A stretch of 64,000 bases of DNA, from NCBI GenBank assembly GCA_963696315.1, contig CAVOJU010000013.1:41189-105188 (forward strand). The letters are read 5' to 3'. Positions 53,803-62,544 of this stretch are shown one piece after another. The translations under genes were made by a program, and so were the position numbers. Every line of letters starts with the position of its first letter. The first letter of the stretch is position 1. The notes beneath the pieces are model-generated. The model searched no databases. It was given only the letters and a program-made list of their open reading frames with translations, and was not told the DNA's origin. This DNA comes from CAWKEY01 sp963696315 (GTDB lineage: Bacteria; Pseudomonadota; Gammaproteobacteria; Methylococcales; Methylomonadaceae).

Positions 53803-55113
53803 TTAAACCAGACGGCCCCACATATCATGTTCATCGGCTTCTTCCAGTTCGACATCGACAAAATCACCGACTTGCAGATGGCTTGCGCCATCGATAAACA
53901 CCTGACCATCTATTTCCGGGGCATCGGCTTTGCTTCTGGCAACGGCGCCTTCCTCAACTACTTCATCGATCAGCACCGTTTCAATTCGGCCTATGCGTTG
54001 CTGCAAACGTGCAGCGCTGATTTCCGCCTGATGTTCCATAAAGCGCGCCAGACGTTCCTGCTTGAGTTCTTCGGAAATGGCGCCGGGCAAGTCATTGGCA
54101 GCCGCGCCTTTGACCGGCGAATAGGCAAAACAACCGACTCGATCGAGTTGGGCCTCGCTCATAAAATCCAGTAATTCTTCAAATTCCTGCTCGGTTTCGC
54201 CGGGAAAACCAACAATAAACGTGCTGCGCAGGGTTATATCCGGGCAGATTTTCCGCCATGACTTGATGCGTTCCAGATTATTTTCACTGGCCGCCGGGCG
54301 CTTCATTAATTTTAAAATGCGGCTGTTGGCATGCTGAAAAGGAATATCCAGATAAGGCAGAATTTTACCCTCGGCCATTAACGGAATCACTTCATCGACA
54401 TGCGGATAAGGATACACATAATGCATCCTGACCCAAATCCCCAAATCACCTAATGCCTCGGCTAATTCGTAAAAGCGGGTCTTGACTGCACGCCCTTTCC
54501 AGTTGTAGCTTTGATATTTCAAGTCCAAACCATAGGCGCTGGTATCCTGCGAAACCACTAATAGTTCTTTAACGCCGGCATTGGCCAGGCGCTCGGCTTC
54601 AAGCATGACTTCATCAACCGGCCGGCTGACCAGATCACCGCGCATGGACGGGATGATGCAGAAGGTGCAGCGGTGATTGCAGCCTTCGGAAATTTTCAAG
54701 TAGGCATAATGCCGCGGCGTCAGTTTTATGCCTTGAGGCGGCACCAGGCTGGTAAAAGGATCATGCGGCGGCGGCGCATGCTCGTGTACCGAGGCGATGA
54801 CTTCTTCCAGTGCGTGCGCGCCGGTCACTTTTAACACCTGTGGATGCCGCGCCCGAATTTCATCTTCCCGGGCGCCCAGACAACCGGTAACGATGACTTT
54901 GCCGTTTTGCGCGAGCGCCTCGCCGATGCTGTCCAGCGACTCTTCTACCGCCGCATCAATAAAACCGCAGGTATTTACCACAACCAGATCAGCTTCCTGA
55001 TAACTCGCTGAAATGGTATAGCCCTCGGCGCGGAGCTTGGTTAAGATCCTTTCGCTATCGACCAGGGCCTTTGGACAACCCAAACTTATAAAGCCAATCT
55101 GTGGAGCAGTCAT
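53803..55113 (-). CDS. rimO: Ribosomal protein S12 methylthiotransferase RimO
   Basis: RimO, a radical-SAM enzyme, methylthiolates Asp of ribosomal protein S12. N-terminal MTTase domain shows SLGCPKALVDSERI and VNTCGFIDAAVEESLD with cluster cysteines; the radical-SAM site is SEGCNHRCTFCIIPSMRG; a C-terminal TRAM domain (~375-436, RIETVLIDEVVEEGAVARSKADAPEIDG) follows. The 436-residue length is normal. It is monocistronic here. The N-terminal GCPKALVDSE separates it from MiaB. Confidence 0.96.
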   Translation of the reverse strand: MTAPQIGFISLGCPKALVDSERILTKLRAEGYTISASYQEADLVVVNTCGFIDAAVEESLDSIGEALAQNGKVIVTGCLGAREDEIRARHPQVLKVTGAHALEEVIASVHEHAPPPHDPFTSLVPPQGIKLTPRHYAYLKISEGCNHRCTFCIIPSMRGDLVSRPVDEVMLEAERLANAGVKELLVVSQDTSAYGLDLKYQSYNWKGRAVKTRFYELAEALGDLGIWVRMHYVYPYPHVDEVIPLMAEGKILPYLDIPFQHANSRILKLMKRPAASENNLERIKSWRKICPDITLRSTFIVGFPGETEQEFEELLDFMSEAQLDRVGCFAYSPVKGAAANDLPGAISEELKQERLARFMEHQAEISAARLQQRIGRIETVLIDEVVEEGAVARSKADAPEIDGQVFIDGASHLQVGDFVDVELEEADEHDMWGRLV

Positions 55114-55211
55114 TGCAATCTCATGAAGTATAAAATCCCATAAGTTTATAGGAGTGACTGCCTGAATAAAAATCTAAAATACCCCTGACAACCTAAAAAC
55201 AGGTGCAATCT

Positions 55212-56528
55212 TCAACGTTTTCCCATGACAAAGCCTCTTTGCAATATGCCATCCTGGTAATATTTGGCGGAATCAATATTGTAATCGTGAGCCTTGACAA
55301 TACCTCTGATGGTATAAACATTGCCCAAGTCGTCTTCAGGCAACAAGGAAAGATCAATGATTTTTTCCGGCACAGGATTTTTGTCTTCATCCAGAAGCAA
55401 CATAACCTTGGGACGCAGCCTGATCTGGTCATTGCCCTCAATCACCAAGGCAACAGCGCCGTTGGTCATCCCCACAAAACAGCCGGGCGGATAAACCCCC
55501 AGACTTTCTACAAATTTAAGAACCAATGTTTCGTCCAAATGCTGCCCCATCAAATCAAACATTACCTTGGTCGCTTCAAGATGGGTACGGCCGGTTTGGT
55601 AGACTCTATCACTGGTCATGGCATCGTATAGGTCGGCAATGGTGACTATTTTGGTAAACAGGGTCAGATCAACATGGCGAAGTTGCCGGGGATAGCCTTT
55701 GCCATCCAGGCGTTCATGATGCGAATGCGCCACTTCGATGGCACCGGCATACATTTCAGGGCTGGATTTTAATAGCTCGTGTCCCAAACTGGTATGGGAC
55801 TGCATAATTCTCATCTCGTCCTCATCCAGCCTGCCGGGTTTATTGAGTATAGTCAGCGGAACCAGCATTTTGCCGACATCGTGCATCAAACCGCAGAGCC
55901 CAACATTATTTAAACTGGCCTCAGACAAACTGATATGCCGGCCCAAGACAATGGATAAAATGCAGACATTAAGACTGTGCTGGGCAGTGTATTCATCCTT
56001 GTTTTTCAATTGAGTCAGCCACAAAGCGGCGTCGGGGGAATGCAAAATGCTGTTAACACACTCGGCTACGGCTTGTTTGGCCAGCTTGGTGTCTATGCCT
56101 TCTCCCCGGGCAATGCGATCCATAAAATCATACACCAGGGCGCCTGTAGAACGGTACGTTACTTTGGCCCGGTGGATTTCATCCTCAAAAATACCTAATT
56201 TTTTCGGTGGCGCCGGATAGGAAAGCGAGCTTTTAATAGCTTCTTTTGATCCATTGATAGTAACGGGTTTGCGTTTTCTTAGCTTGGTCGTGTCGATATA
56301 AACATAATTGCAGGTTTCTTTGAGTTCTTGTATCTCTGCCGGCGTTCTTATTTCAAAGCCTTGAAACAAAAAATGAGTTTCGAGCCAAGGCCGATCCAGC
56401 TCAATGACATACATGCCGATTCTGAGCATACCAACGGGCGTATAGACTCTTTCCGGAACAGAAAATCTATCATCAGCCGGTTTCTTTTTTGCACTCCGCC
56501 AAAAGAAAAACCAATCTTTAAAAGCCAT
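55212..56528 (-). CDS. HD-GYP domain c-di-GMP phosphodiesterase with DUF3391
   Basis: From ATG 56528 (MAFKDWFFFW) a DUF3391-like N-domain (YTPVGMLRIGMYVIELDRPWLETHFLFQGFEI, residues ~20-110) precedes the HD-GYP domain: LCGLMHDVGKMLVP (HD) and SHHERLDGKGYPRQLRHVDLTLFTKIVTIADLYDAMTSDR (HHExxDGxGYP). These residues hydrolyse c-di-GMP. The C-terminal ~100 residues (FVGMTNGAVALVIEGNDQIRLRPK) are a separate small domain common to this group. An upstream start at 56633 would add 35 unsupported residues. Divergent from a PilZ gene 425 bp away. Confidence 0.92.
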   Translation of the reverse strand: MAFKDWFFFWRSAKKKPADDRFSVPERVYTPVGMLRIGMYVIELDRPWLETHFLFQGFEIRTPAEIQELKETCNYVYIDTTKLRKRKPVTINGSKEAIKSSLSYPAPPKKLGIFEDEIHRAKVTYRSTGALVYDFMDRIARGEGIDTKLAKQAVAECVNSILHSPDAALWLTQLKNKDEYTAQHSLNVCILSIVLGRHISLSEASLNNVGLCGLMHDVGKMLVPLTILNKPGRLDEDEMRIMQSHTSLGHELLKSSPEMYAGAIEVAHSHHERLDGKGYPRQLRHVDLTLFTKIVTIADLYDAMTSDRVYQTGRTHLEATKVMFDLMGQHLDETLVLKFVESLGVYPPGCFVGMTNGAVALVIEGNDQIRLRPKVMLLLDEDKNPVPEKIIDLSLLPEDDLGNVYTIRGIVKAHDYNIDSAKYYQDGILQRGFVMGKR

Positions 56529-56952
56529 AAAATTACCACTAAAATTCTGCAACATTGCTTGGCAACAAAAGTGCCAAGTGCCCGATCGACATAAAGTATA
56601 GCCCAGGATTATCCGCCGGGAACTGCCGCGCATTGCTCCGCGCGCCCCCGCCCAGTGGGGGCCAAAACTGTTGGCAGGTGAGCGGCCGATTTGAACAGAT
56701 GCTTAACTTTTACGGCTGAGTTGCTGCACATACAGCGGTTGTTTGCAGAGGAAATCGCTGCAGCAATCCCCTTGCACGAGCTGCGTTGACCTGAAGGCTG
56801 CCTGAGTACAGGCTGCAGGACAGCGATTCATTTTTAGGCTTCATTTATGAACTGGAAAACATTTTTTAAGCTATGCTTTGCTCAACCACTATTTGTAATT
56901 TAGTGGTCAACAGTCAATACTTAGCTAGCCTACCAATTTCCAGTTCCGGTCC

Positions 56953-57402
56953 ATGAGTGATTTTAAAGATATTTACGATATTTTAGATGAGATATTGAGC
57001 TTTGATCCTGAGATATTGAGCTTTGATCCCGATGCGTCTGAAAGCACCTTTATTAACCAACGCCTTGCAACCCGTTTCATAAGGAACGACATCAAAGCGA
57101 TTTTTTATAAAATCGACATTTTTACCAGTTTCGGATTTAATTTTTTTCGCCGCCTGGTTTCAGTCGAATTGCTCGATATCAGCAGTAAAGGCGCATTAAT
57201 CTCCACTGACAAAAAGCTTAAAATCGATACCAAAATAATTTTGGGGCTTAAATTCAAATCCGATCAAACATTCAGGATCAAGGCCCAAGTAGTCAGGAAG
57301 TCGACTACATCAGACTATGAGTACGGGATTAAATTTGACCTCCCCTATAACGATCTGGGTGATTATTTGGTCAAAACACAGAATCAATTAAAATTCAAAT
57401 AA
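56953..57402 (+). CDS. PilZ-domain protein (c-di-GMP receptor)
   Basis: The 149-residue protein has a PilZ domain (~38-145): the loop R41FIR44NDIKAIF supplies the arginines that usually bind c-di-GMP, followed by ELLDISSKGALIST with the DxSxxG motif, both necessary for ligand binding. The N-terminal ~30 residues contain an exact tandem heptapeptide EILSFDP EILSFDP (see repeat). It lies divergent to an HD-GYP phosphodiesterase, so the two may share a second-messenger circuit. Output unknown; there is no fused effector domain. Confidence 0.88.
   Translation: MSDFKDIYDILDEILSFDPEILSFDPDASESTFINQRLATRFIRNDIKAIFYKIDIFTSFGFNFFRRLVSVELLDISSKGALISTDKKLKIDTKIILGLKFKSDQTFRIKAQVVRKSTTSDYEYGIKFDLPYNDLGDYLVKTQNQLKFK
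56989..57030 (+). repeat. 21-bp tandem duplication inside the PilZ gene
   Basis: Bases 56989-57009 and 57010-57030 are identical but for the last base, so residues 13-19 and 20-26 both read EILSFDP. The duplication is in frame and so recent that codons are unchanged. Confidence 0.9.
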
Positions 57403-57561
57403 AGTCCGGTTTTAAAAACCAACTTCCGCTGCATTGCAGTTTTAGCCCTCCCCTTACGCGATAAGCCAGTCATTTTTGGCGACATATTGTCGCGCGGCAA
57501 TATGCCACATTTCTATTTTGCTCCGTCATTACTACACTTACTCCATATTATTACACACAAG

Positions 57562-58146
57562 TCACACTGCCTGAATCTGTCGCGCAAAGCTGAGGCCAGC
57601 AGCAAAGTCCATCACCCGCTGTAAACCCAGCCAGATGGTTTTCACGCCGGGCTCGCCATCGCCTTTGCGGGCAAGAAATCCGCCTAGCTTTGCCACTAAT
57701 CTGAGGACTTCGTTCAGAGTGGGTGGCATCTGTGGGGGCTTCTTTTTGTTGAGAATGAAAGCACCCTGCCACTCATCCCGGTCAAATAAAAGCTCGGCAT
57801 TGAGATCAGGGCAAGTTCTGCCTAAACGCATGAGTCGAGCAATTCGCCATGACACCACCATCTACAAAGCCAGCGCCAGCTCCAAACGTTCGATTGTTGA
57901 TAGTTGCAGGGCTTCCACTCGGCACCCGTTCTTTAACACATGAAAAAATAACTCAATTTCCCACCGAGCCCGATACCAGTCAATCAGTTCAGCAGCCGCT
58001 TCAAAAGTCTCGGCATTTCGATTGGTGAGCAAACGCCACTCAATGGCTTTAACACCTTTGGGTGCGTTGACTTCACGCGCAATGAGGCAGGTGATTTCAA
58101 GTTGTCCTCCCTGCTTGGTAGGCAGCGCAACTCGCTTTAGGAATGG
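57562..58146 (-). pseudogene. 5'-truncated IS4-family transposase with an internal stop
   Basis: Minus-strand translation reads AREVNAPKGVKAIEWRLLTNR, then DWYRARWEIELFFHVLK, a perfect IS4 Y-(2)-R-(3)-E-(6)-K signature with catalytic glutamate. After LELALAL a TAG replaces an expected tyrosine codon. The frame then continues MVVSWRIARLMRLGRTCPDLNAEL and KKKPPQMPPTLNEVLRLVAKLGGFLARKGDGEPGVKTIWLG to 57562. The N-terminal half with the first two acidic residues is absent; homology ends near 58146. It is related to the Tn5-like branch of IS4. The element lies exactly at the composition break. Confidence 0.88.
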
Positions 58147-58200
58147 AAATTAAATAACATGGGCAATCAAGCGTTTTGAGGGATGGCTCGATAATTCCAT

Positions 58201-59188
58201 TTAGGTAAAAGGCAGGCTCAGTTTCTCACGCAGCGTTCCCACTTCCGGTACGCGGTCCAGCCCCAATAACTTGCCCCATTCGCCGGGCGGGCAGTACCGT
58301 AACTGCTCGACCGATTTCAGCCGACACAAAGCCAGGAAGGCCCACAGCAGAAACAGGCTCGGCAAGCCGTAGTAGCCGGACGGCAACTTAAAATGTCGGT
58401 CGGTGTGCCGCAGCAGGCCGCAGGCCAACAGCGCCGGCACCGCCAGCAGCACACCCCCCTGAGGCACGTCCAGCGCGGGCTGAAAGCGGATCGGCGCCGG
58501 CCCCGACAAGCCGAGGCTGGCGGCCACACGGTCGAGTTCGTTCGTGGCCCCCATGCCCATCTCGGCCTGACTGTCGGCGGTGCTGCGTTGGCTCTGGGAA
58601 CTGGGCGGGCCAGTGGGACGCGGCCATCGGCTGGAGCGTGGACGCCTCCTGGGCGGGCGCCTCTGCCGCCGCGGGAGGCAGGACGGCTTGGCCCGCCGAG
58701 GCCGCGGGTGCCGCGGGCGGGGAACTCGCCGGGGCCGGACGCGGCTTGTGCAGCCGACCTGCCGCGATGGCCTTGTTCAGCGTGTTCTTCTTCAACTGCA
58801 AGTCGTGAGCGATCTGGGCCGTGTCTGCGCCGGCATCCAGCCGCCGCTGGACTTCCTCGAGCACGGCCGGCTTGAGGACGGCCGCACCACGCGTTTTTCG
58901 CTGGGCATAGAAGCCCGCCACGCCGTGCGTGCGATAACATTTGACCGCACGTTTGACGCTGATGCTGGTGACCCCGAAGGCCCGTACGATCTCGGCTTGC
59001 TGCGCATTGCCCGTGACACAGAACTGGGCGGTGATCATCCGAAAGGTGGAGCGGTCCTGTTCCGGTGACGTGAACACGGGCAACACGCCGTGGAAGTAGG
59101 TCACTTCCCCATCGCGTTTCACGAAGGACAACTGCGCGTTGATCTGGGTGGCGCCGTCGGGGAACAGCGGCAAAAAAGTCTGGGGCAT
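58201..59188 (-). pseudogene. HTH-type transposase fragment (planctomycete/verrucomicrobial type), frameshifted and truncated
   Basis: Translation from ATG 59188 gives MPQTFLPLFPDGATQINAQLSFVKRDGEVTYFHG, a helix-turn-helix (FGVTSISVKRAVKCYRTHGVAGFYA) and a low-complexity Ala/Pro linker. At ~58590 a one-base change of frame joins STADSQAEMGMGATNELDRVAASLGL and LKSVEQLRYCPPGEWGKLLGLDRVPEVGTLREKL, then the reading ends at ~58205 where G+C falls. The full-length relatives known to me are much longer (~800 residues), so the 3' part is absent. I cannot name the IS family. It runs in the same direction as the next genes to the right. Confidence 0.75.
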
Positions 59189-59474
59189 CGCGGAGCCTTC
59201 CGGGAACAGGGGGATCGCCGGCCGACTACAGTTGCAGCCAACTCGCCCGCGTCTGCCTGCTCAGCGATGCAGCTACGCAAGTCGTGCGGACAACTCGCTG
59301 GGGTTCCGAAGCTGCCCCGGCATCTCGCCTGTAGTCGCCCCAACCAGGATCATCGCAAAATCCCCCGCACCCCGCATCTACCGCGTGGCGATTTACCGCC
59401 TGCCGCCGTGTCGGCCCTTCAATTCACGGCCTTTCTCCACGAGTGAACCGGCGGACGCCCATCGCCTGAGCCAA

Positions 59475-59705
59475 GGATGTCTGAAATTTCGCTTCGGCCC
59501 GGCTGGTGCCTCGTTGCGCTGCGGATCGGGGAAGGCCCGGCAGGCGTCTTTCTCGGCCTTGTAGATGACCTGCCCCGTCGCCGTCACCTCCACCAGCCGC
59601 GAGAGGCTGATCGGGCAGCGGGTCAGGTACTGCACCAAACTGCGCGATCCCCGCCCGGTCGCCGGCCGGTAGGTACACCGATGGATCAACGCGGAAGCCG
59701 CTGTG
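59475..59705 (-). pseudogene. IS91-like (Y2_Tnp) transposase fragment
   Basis: Two minus-strand frames read GFRVDPSVYLPAGDRAGI and, after a frame change, LVQYLTRCPISLSRLVEVTATGQVIYKAEKDACRAFPDP. Both are parts of the IS91-type Putative transposase family often found in planctomycetes and verrucomicrobia (pattern: DxSVxLxxGDxAGI, LVxYLxRCPxSLxRxVxVT). No active-site tyrosines remain, and the pieces are only ~80 residues. It overlaps the unframed 3' tail of the SUMF1-type gene. Confidence 0.7.
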
Positions 59706-59757
59706 CGGCCACGAACGCATGTTCGACCACTTCCGGCTCGATCTGCTCGACGCTCCG

Positions 59758-60727
59758 CTACTCCGCCGCCACGGCGACGCGGAAGCCCAGAGTCAGGTGG
59801 CGGTTCTCGGGCAGGCCCCCGCTGCGGCTCGCGGATCGGAAGCCCCTGGCGCAGTTGAACCAGCCGCCGCCACGGTACACGCGTTCCTCGCCAGTTGCAG
59901 GCCCCGCCGGATTGTTCGTCGGCGACTTCGCATAGTATTCCGGGTCGTACCAGTCCGCGCACCACTCCCAAACATTTCCATGCATGTCGTACAAACCAAA
60001 TGGGTTCGGCAAGAACGTTCCCAGCAGGCGACGTATAGGCATAACCGTCACTGGCTTTGATCACGCCCTTCAACTCGGGGAATTGCGCCTCGAACGCCGC
60101 GTCCGCCACGTTCCCTACCTTCGCCACTCCTTCGGAGTCATTGCCGTGAGAGTAGCGTGTTGTAGTACCTGCTCGGCACGCATACTCCCACTCCGCCTCC
60201 GTCGGCAGACGGTAAGTGTTACCCTCCTTGCGACTCAGCCACTTGCAGAACTCCATCGCATCATTCCAACTCACGTTCACCACCGGGTGGGCATCTGACT
60301 GAGCAAATCCCGTACTCCGCCACGAATACTTCTCGTTCATCTTGAACTCCTTCGTGTCGTGGTTCCAGCCAAAGGCGCCCTGGAAGCCGGTCCCCTTTTC
60401 CGCGTCCGTCGCGTAGCCCGTCGCCTCGACGAACCGGCGGAACTGCTCGATCGTCACCTCGTACTGTCCGAGATAGAACGGTTTGGCGATCGTCACCTTA
60501 TGGACGGGCTTTTCGTCGTCAAGGCCGCTGTCGTCCCCCATGATGAAAGACCCCGCTGGAATCAACACCATCTCCAGCTTCACGCCGCCACCCAACTCGA
60601 TGGTTTTCTGAACCGGCATGGGTAAAGCTTTGCCCGCATTCTGCTCCTCTGAGGGCGGCCGGGTCCCATAACCGGCAGCCAAGGCGACGGCGACTCCCGC
60701 AACACACCATATTGTCCAGCTCTTCAT
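59758..60727 (-). CDS. SUMF1/formylglycine-generating-enzyme-like protein (frameshifted)
   Basis: From ATG 60727 (GGAG 6 bases before) the product starts with a signal peptide (MKSWTIWCVAGVAVALAAGYG) and a FGE-sulfatase domain: MVLIPAGSFIMGDDSGLDDEKPVHKVTIAKPFYLGQYEVT, HPVVNVSWNDAMEFCKWLSRKEGNTYRLPTEAEWEYACRAG. At ~60015 the frame is lost (apparent extra A); the neighbouring frame continues TFLPNPFGLYDMHGNVWEWCADWYD and RVYRGGGWFNCARGFRSASRSG...LGFRVAVAAE to a stop at 59758. The copper-binding cysteine pair of true FGE is not evident, so it is more likely a SUMF1-like lectin-type or regulatory member. Typical of planctomycete genomes. Confidence 0.85.
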
Positions 60728-60807
60728 GACGAACTCCATTTCTTCGGGTGGATATAGGCATACCGTACGTTGGAAGTCTGCTTGCGGTCCGAGTGTATTC
60801 CCGCGGC

Positions 60808-62520
60808 TCATTCGATGAGCTCTCCCCACCAGGGGCGTTCCAGTTCGATGTTGTCAGTCTCCGTGCGATTGATCCGTCCGTATTGGGCGAAGAAGTTGGG
60901 TTTCCACGGCTGAAGCTTCAGTTTCACCCGTTTGCCGACCGGCCAGGAGAAGGCCGGCGTATTCTGATGGTTTCTCATGCTGAACAGATACACGGCGATC
61001 TTCGGCTCGGTGAGCGTCCCGCGGTGGACCTGCAAGTCGGTCAGGTCGAGCGTGAAGATGTGGTGGGCATAGGGAATTTGGCCTGCCCGCGGGGCGGCTG
61101 ATTTCGCAGCGATCGTCCCGCTGACGATCAACTCGCGGCCCGCCGGTGGTGGGCCGTCGGCCGGTTTGCGCGACTGCTTGAGCGTCATGTCGAGCAGTTT
61201 CCAGTCGCCGACGGCCAGTTCGCGCGCGGCGAACTGCCAGACGACGACCTTCTTGCCGGCCAGGCGGTCTTCGCCTTGGGCCAACTCGCGGCTGAGCATC
61301 TCGCGCGTGGCATACGCCCCGTCGTCGTTCCGCAGGATCGCATCCACGGGGCGATTCAGCGCGAAGCTCAGTTGCTCGGCCAATCCGGCCGCGCAACCCC
61401 AGTTCATCATCTCCAGCGAGTAGATGTTGGCGAAGCTGTCGCCCAGCACTAGGACTTCGGCGGCCGGATCGGGCCGCCACGGCTCGCCCGCTGCGTCGGT
61501 CACCGGGCGGATCGTTACGACTTCCTCGCCGAAAACGCCCTGGTTCTGGCGCAGCTTGAGCATCATCGCGATGTCGCCGAGGTTCTTGACGTCCTGGGAC
61601 GTCTGACGCCGATCGCGATCCACAGGAGTCGCGCCCAACACGATCTTCTCTTCGATGAGCCGGGCCAGTTCCGCCGCGGCCAACTCCATCGCCTCAGGTC
61701 GCCAGTGGGTGTCGGTGGCCAGATAGACCGCACTGCCGGAACGGTCGCGATACTGGGCCAGCGCATCGGTCACGTCGCAGACCAGCACGCCCTCGGCCTC
61801 AAGCTCATCGAGGAACTGCCGGTACGACGGATTGTGAACGCTCATCCGCCGGCCTTCATAGCGCGAGGAGAACTTTTCAGGGTGGATCGTGGCCTTGTCG
61901 GGCGTCGGCATGAGCACCAGCCGGATGTTCCGCTCGGCAAGCTGCCGGTGGAACTGGAGGATCGCCGCGCGCGGGTCGGGCTGCGGGGCCGGCCGCCACT
62001 GCGTGCCGCTATCGGCCCGGCGGGCCATGTGCCGCGGGTTCAAGAATCCGGGACCGGTGCAATAGTCGATGCCCGGCCGATAGAACAACCACCGCTGGCG
62101 GCCGACATAGCCTTTCTCGTTGCCACTGCCGGCATAGACCAGAAGTTCTTGGGTCGGCGGCAAGACGAACTGCGTCAGGAACGACTCGGCCTTCAGGTCC
62201 TTCTCGTACTTGTCGATGGCCTGCAAGAGCACCGCGTTGCCTCGAAACGTCTTCGAGATCCAGCCGCCGTTATGCTCGCGGTAGGCCGCCGCGGCCCGAG
62301 GCCAGGCGTCGAAGATGTCGCAGCACTGCGGCCAGGGGTTTTCACGCCGGCCCTCCGCGTGCTGCCGCATCTCGCGATACGTCTGCACGGCCGGAACCGC
62401 GAACAGCGTGAACAGCCCGACCACGAAGAGCGTCCACTTCGCGCCAAGGCTGATTTCGGTATGGCCGATTTCGAGCTTGGCTTGCTCTTCGCGGGTCTGG
62501 GGTTTCGGTCGTTCGGTCAT
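60808..62520 (-). CDS. AlgJ/AlgX-like SGNH O-acetyltransferase with extra C-domain
   Basis: A signal anchor (~25-46, WTLFVVGLFTLFAVPAV) precedes an SGNH-like domain with DTHW at D270/H272 and block I GDSFANIYS around S362, the catalytic triad elements of AlgJ/AlgX. These enzymes transfer acetyl groups onto exopolysaccharide in the periplasm. A further ~100 residues (460-570) form a beta-rich tail (HHIFTLDLTDLQVHRGTL, VGKRVKLKLQPWKPNFF) not found in AlgJ. The gene is followed by SUMF1 and preceded 24 bases by an algI-like gene on the same strand. Start ATG 62520 is plausible. Substrate polymer unknown. Confidence 0.87.
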   Translation of the reverse strand: MTERPKPQTREEQAKLEIGHTEISLGAKWTLFVVGLFTLFAVPAVQTYREMRQHAEGRRENPWPQCCDIFDAWPRAAAAYREHNGGWISKTFRGNAVLLQAIDKYEKDLKAESFLTQFVLPPTQELLVYAGSGNEKGYVGRQRWLFYRPGIDYCTGPGFLNPRHMARRADSGTQWRPAPQPDPRAAILQFHRQLAERNIRLVLMPTPDKATIHPEKFSSRYEGRRMSVHNPSYRQFLDELEAEGVLVCDVTDALAQYRDRSGSAVYLATDTHWRPEAMELAAAELARLIEEKIVLGATPVDRDRRQTSQDVKNLGDIAMMLKLRQNQGVFGEEVVTIRPVTDAAGEPWRPDPAAEVLVLGDSFANIYSLEMMNWGCAAGLAEQLSFALNRPVDAILRNDDGAYATREMLSRELAQGEDRLAGKKVVVWQFAARELAVGDWKLLDMTLKQSRKPADGPPPAGRELIVSGTIAAKSAAPRAGQIPYAHHIFTLDLTDLQVHRGTLTEPKIAVYLFSMRNHQNTPAFSWPVGKRVKLKLQPWKPNFFAQYGRINRTETDNIELERPWWGELIE

Positions 62521-62544
62521 TGGTCTACGATGGCAAAACCGCCA

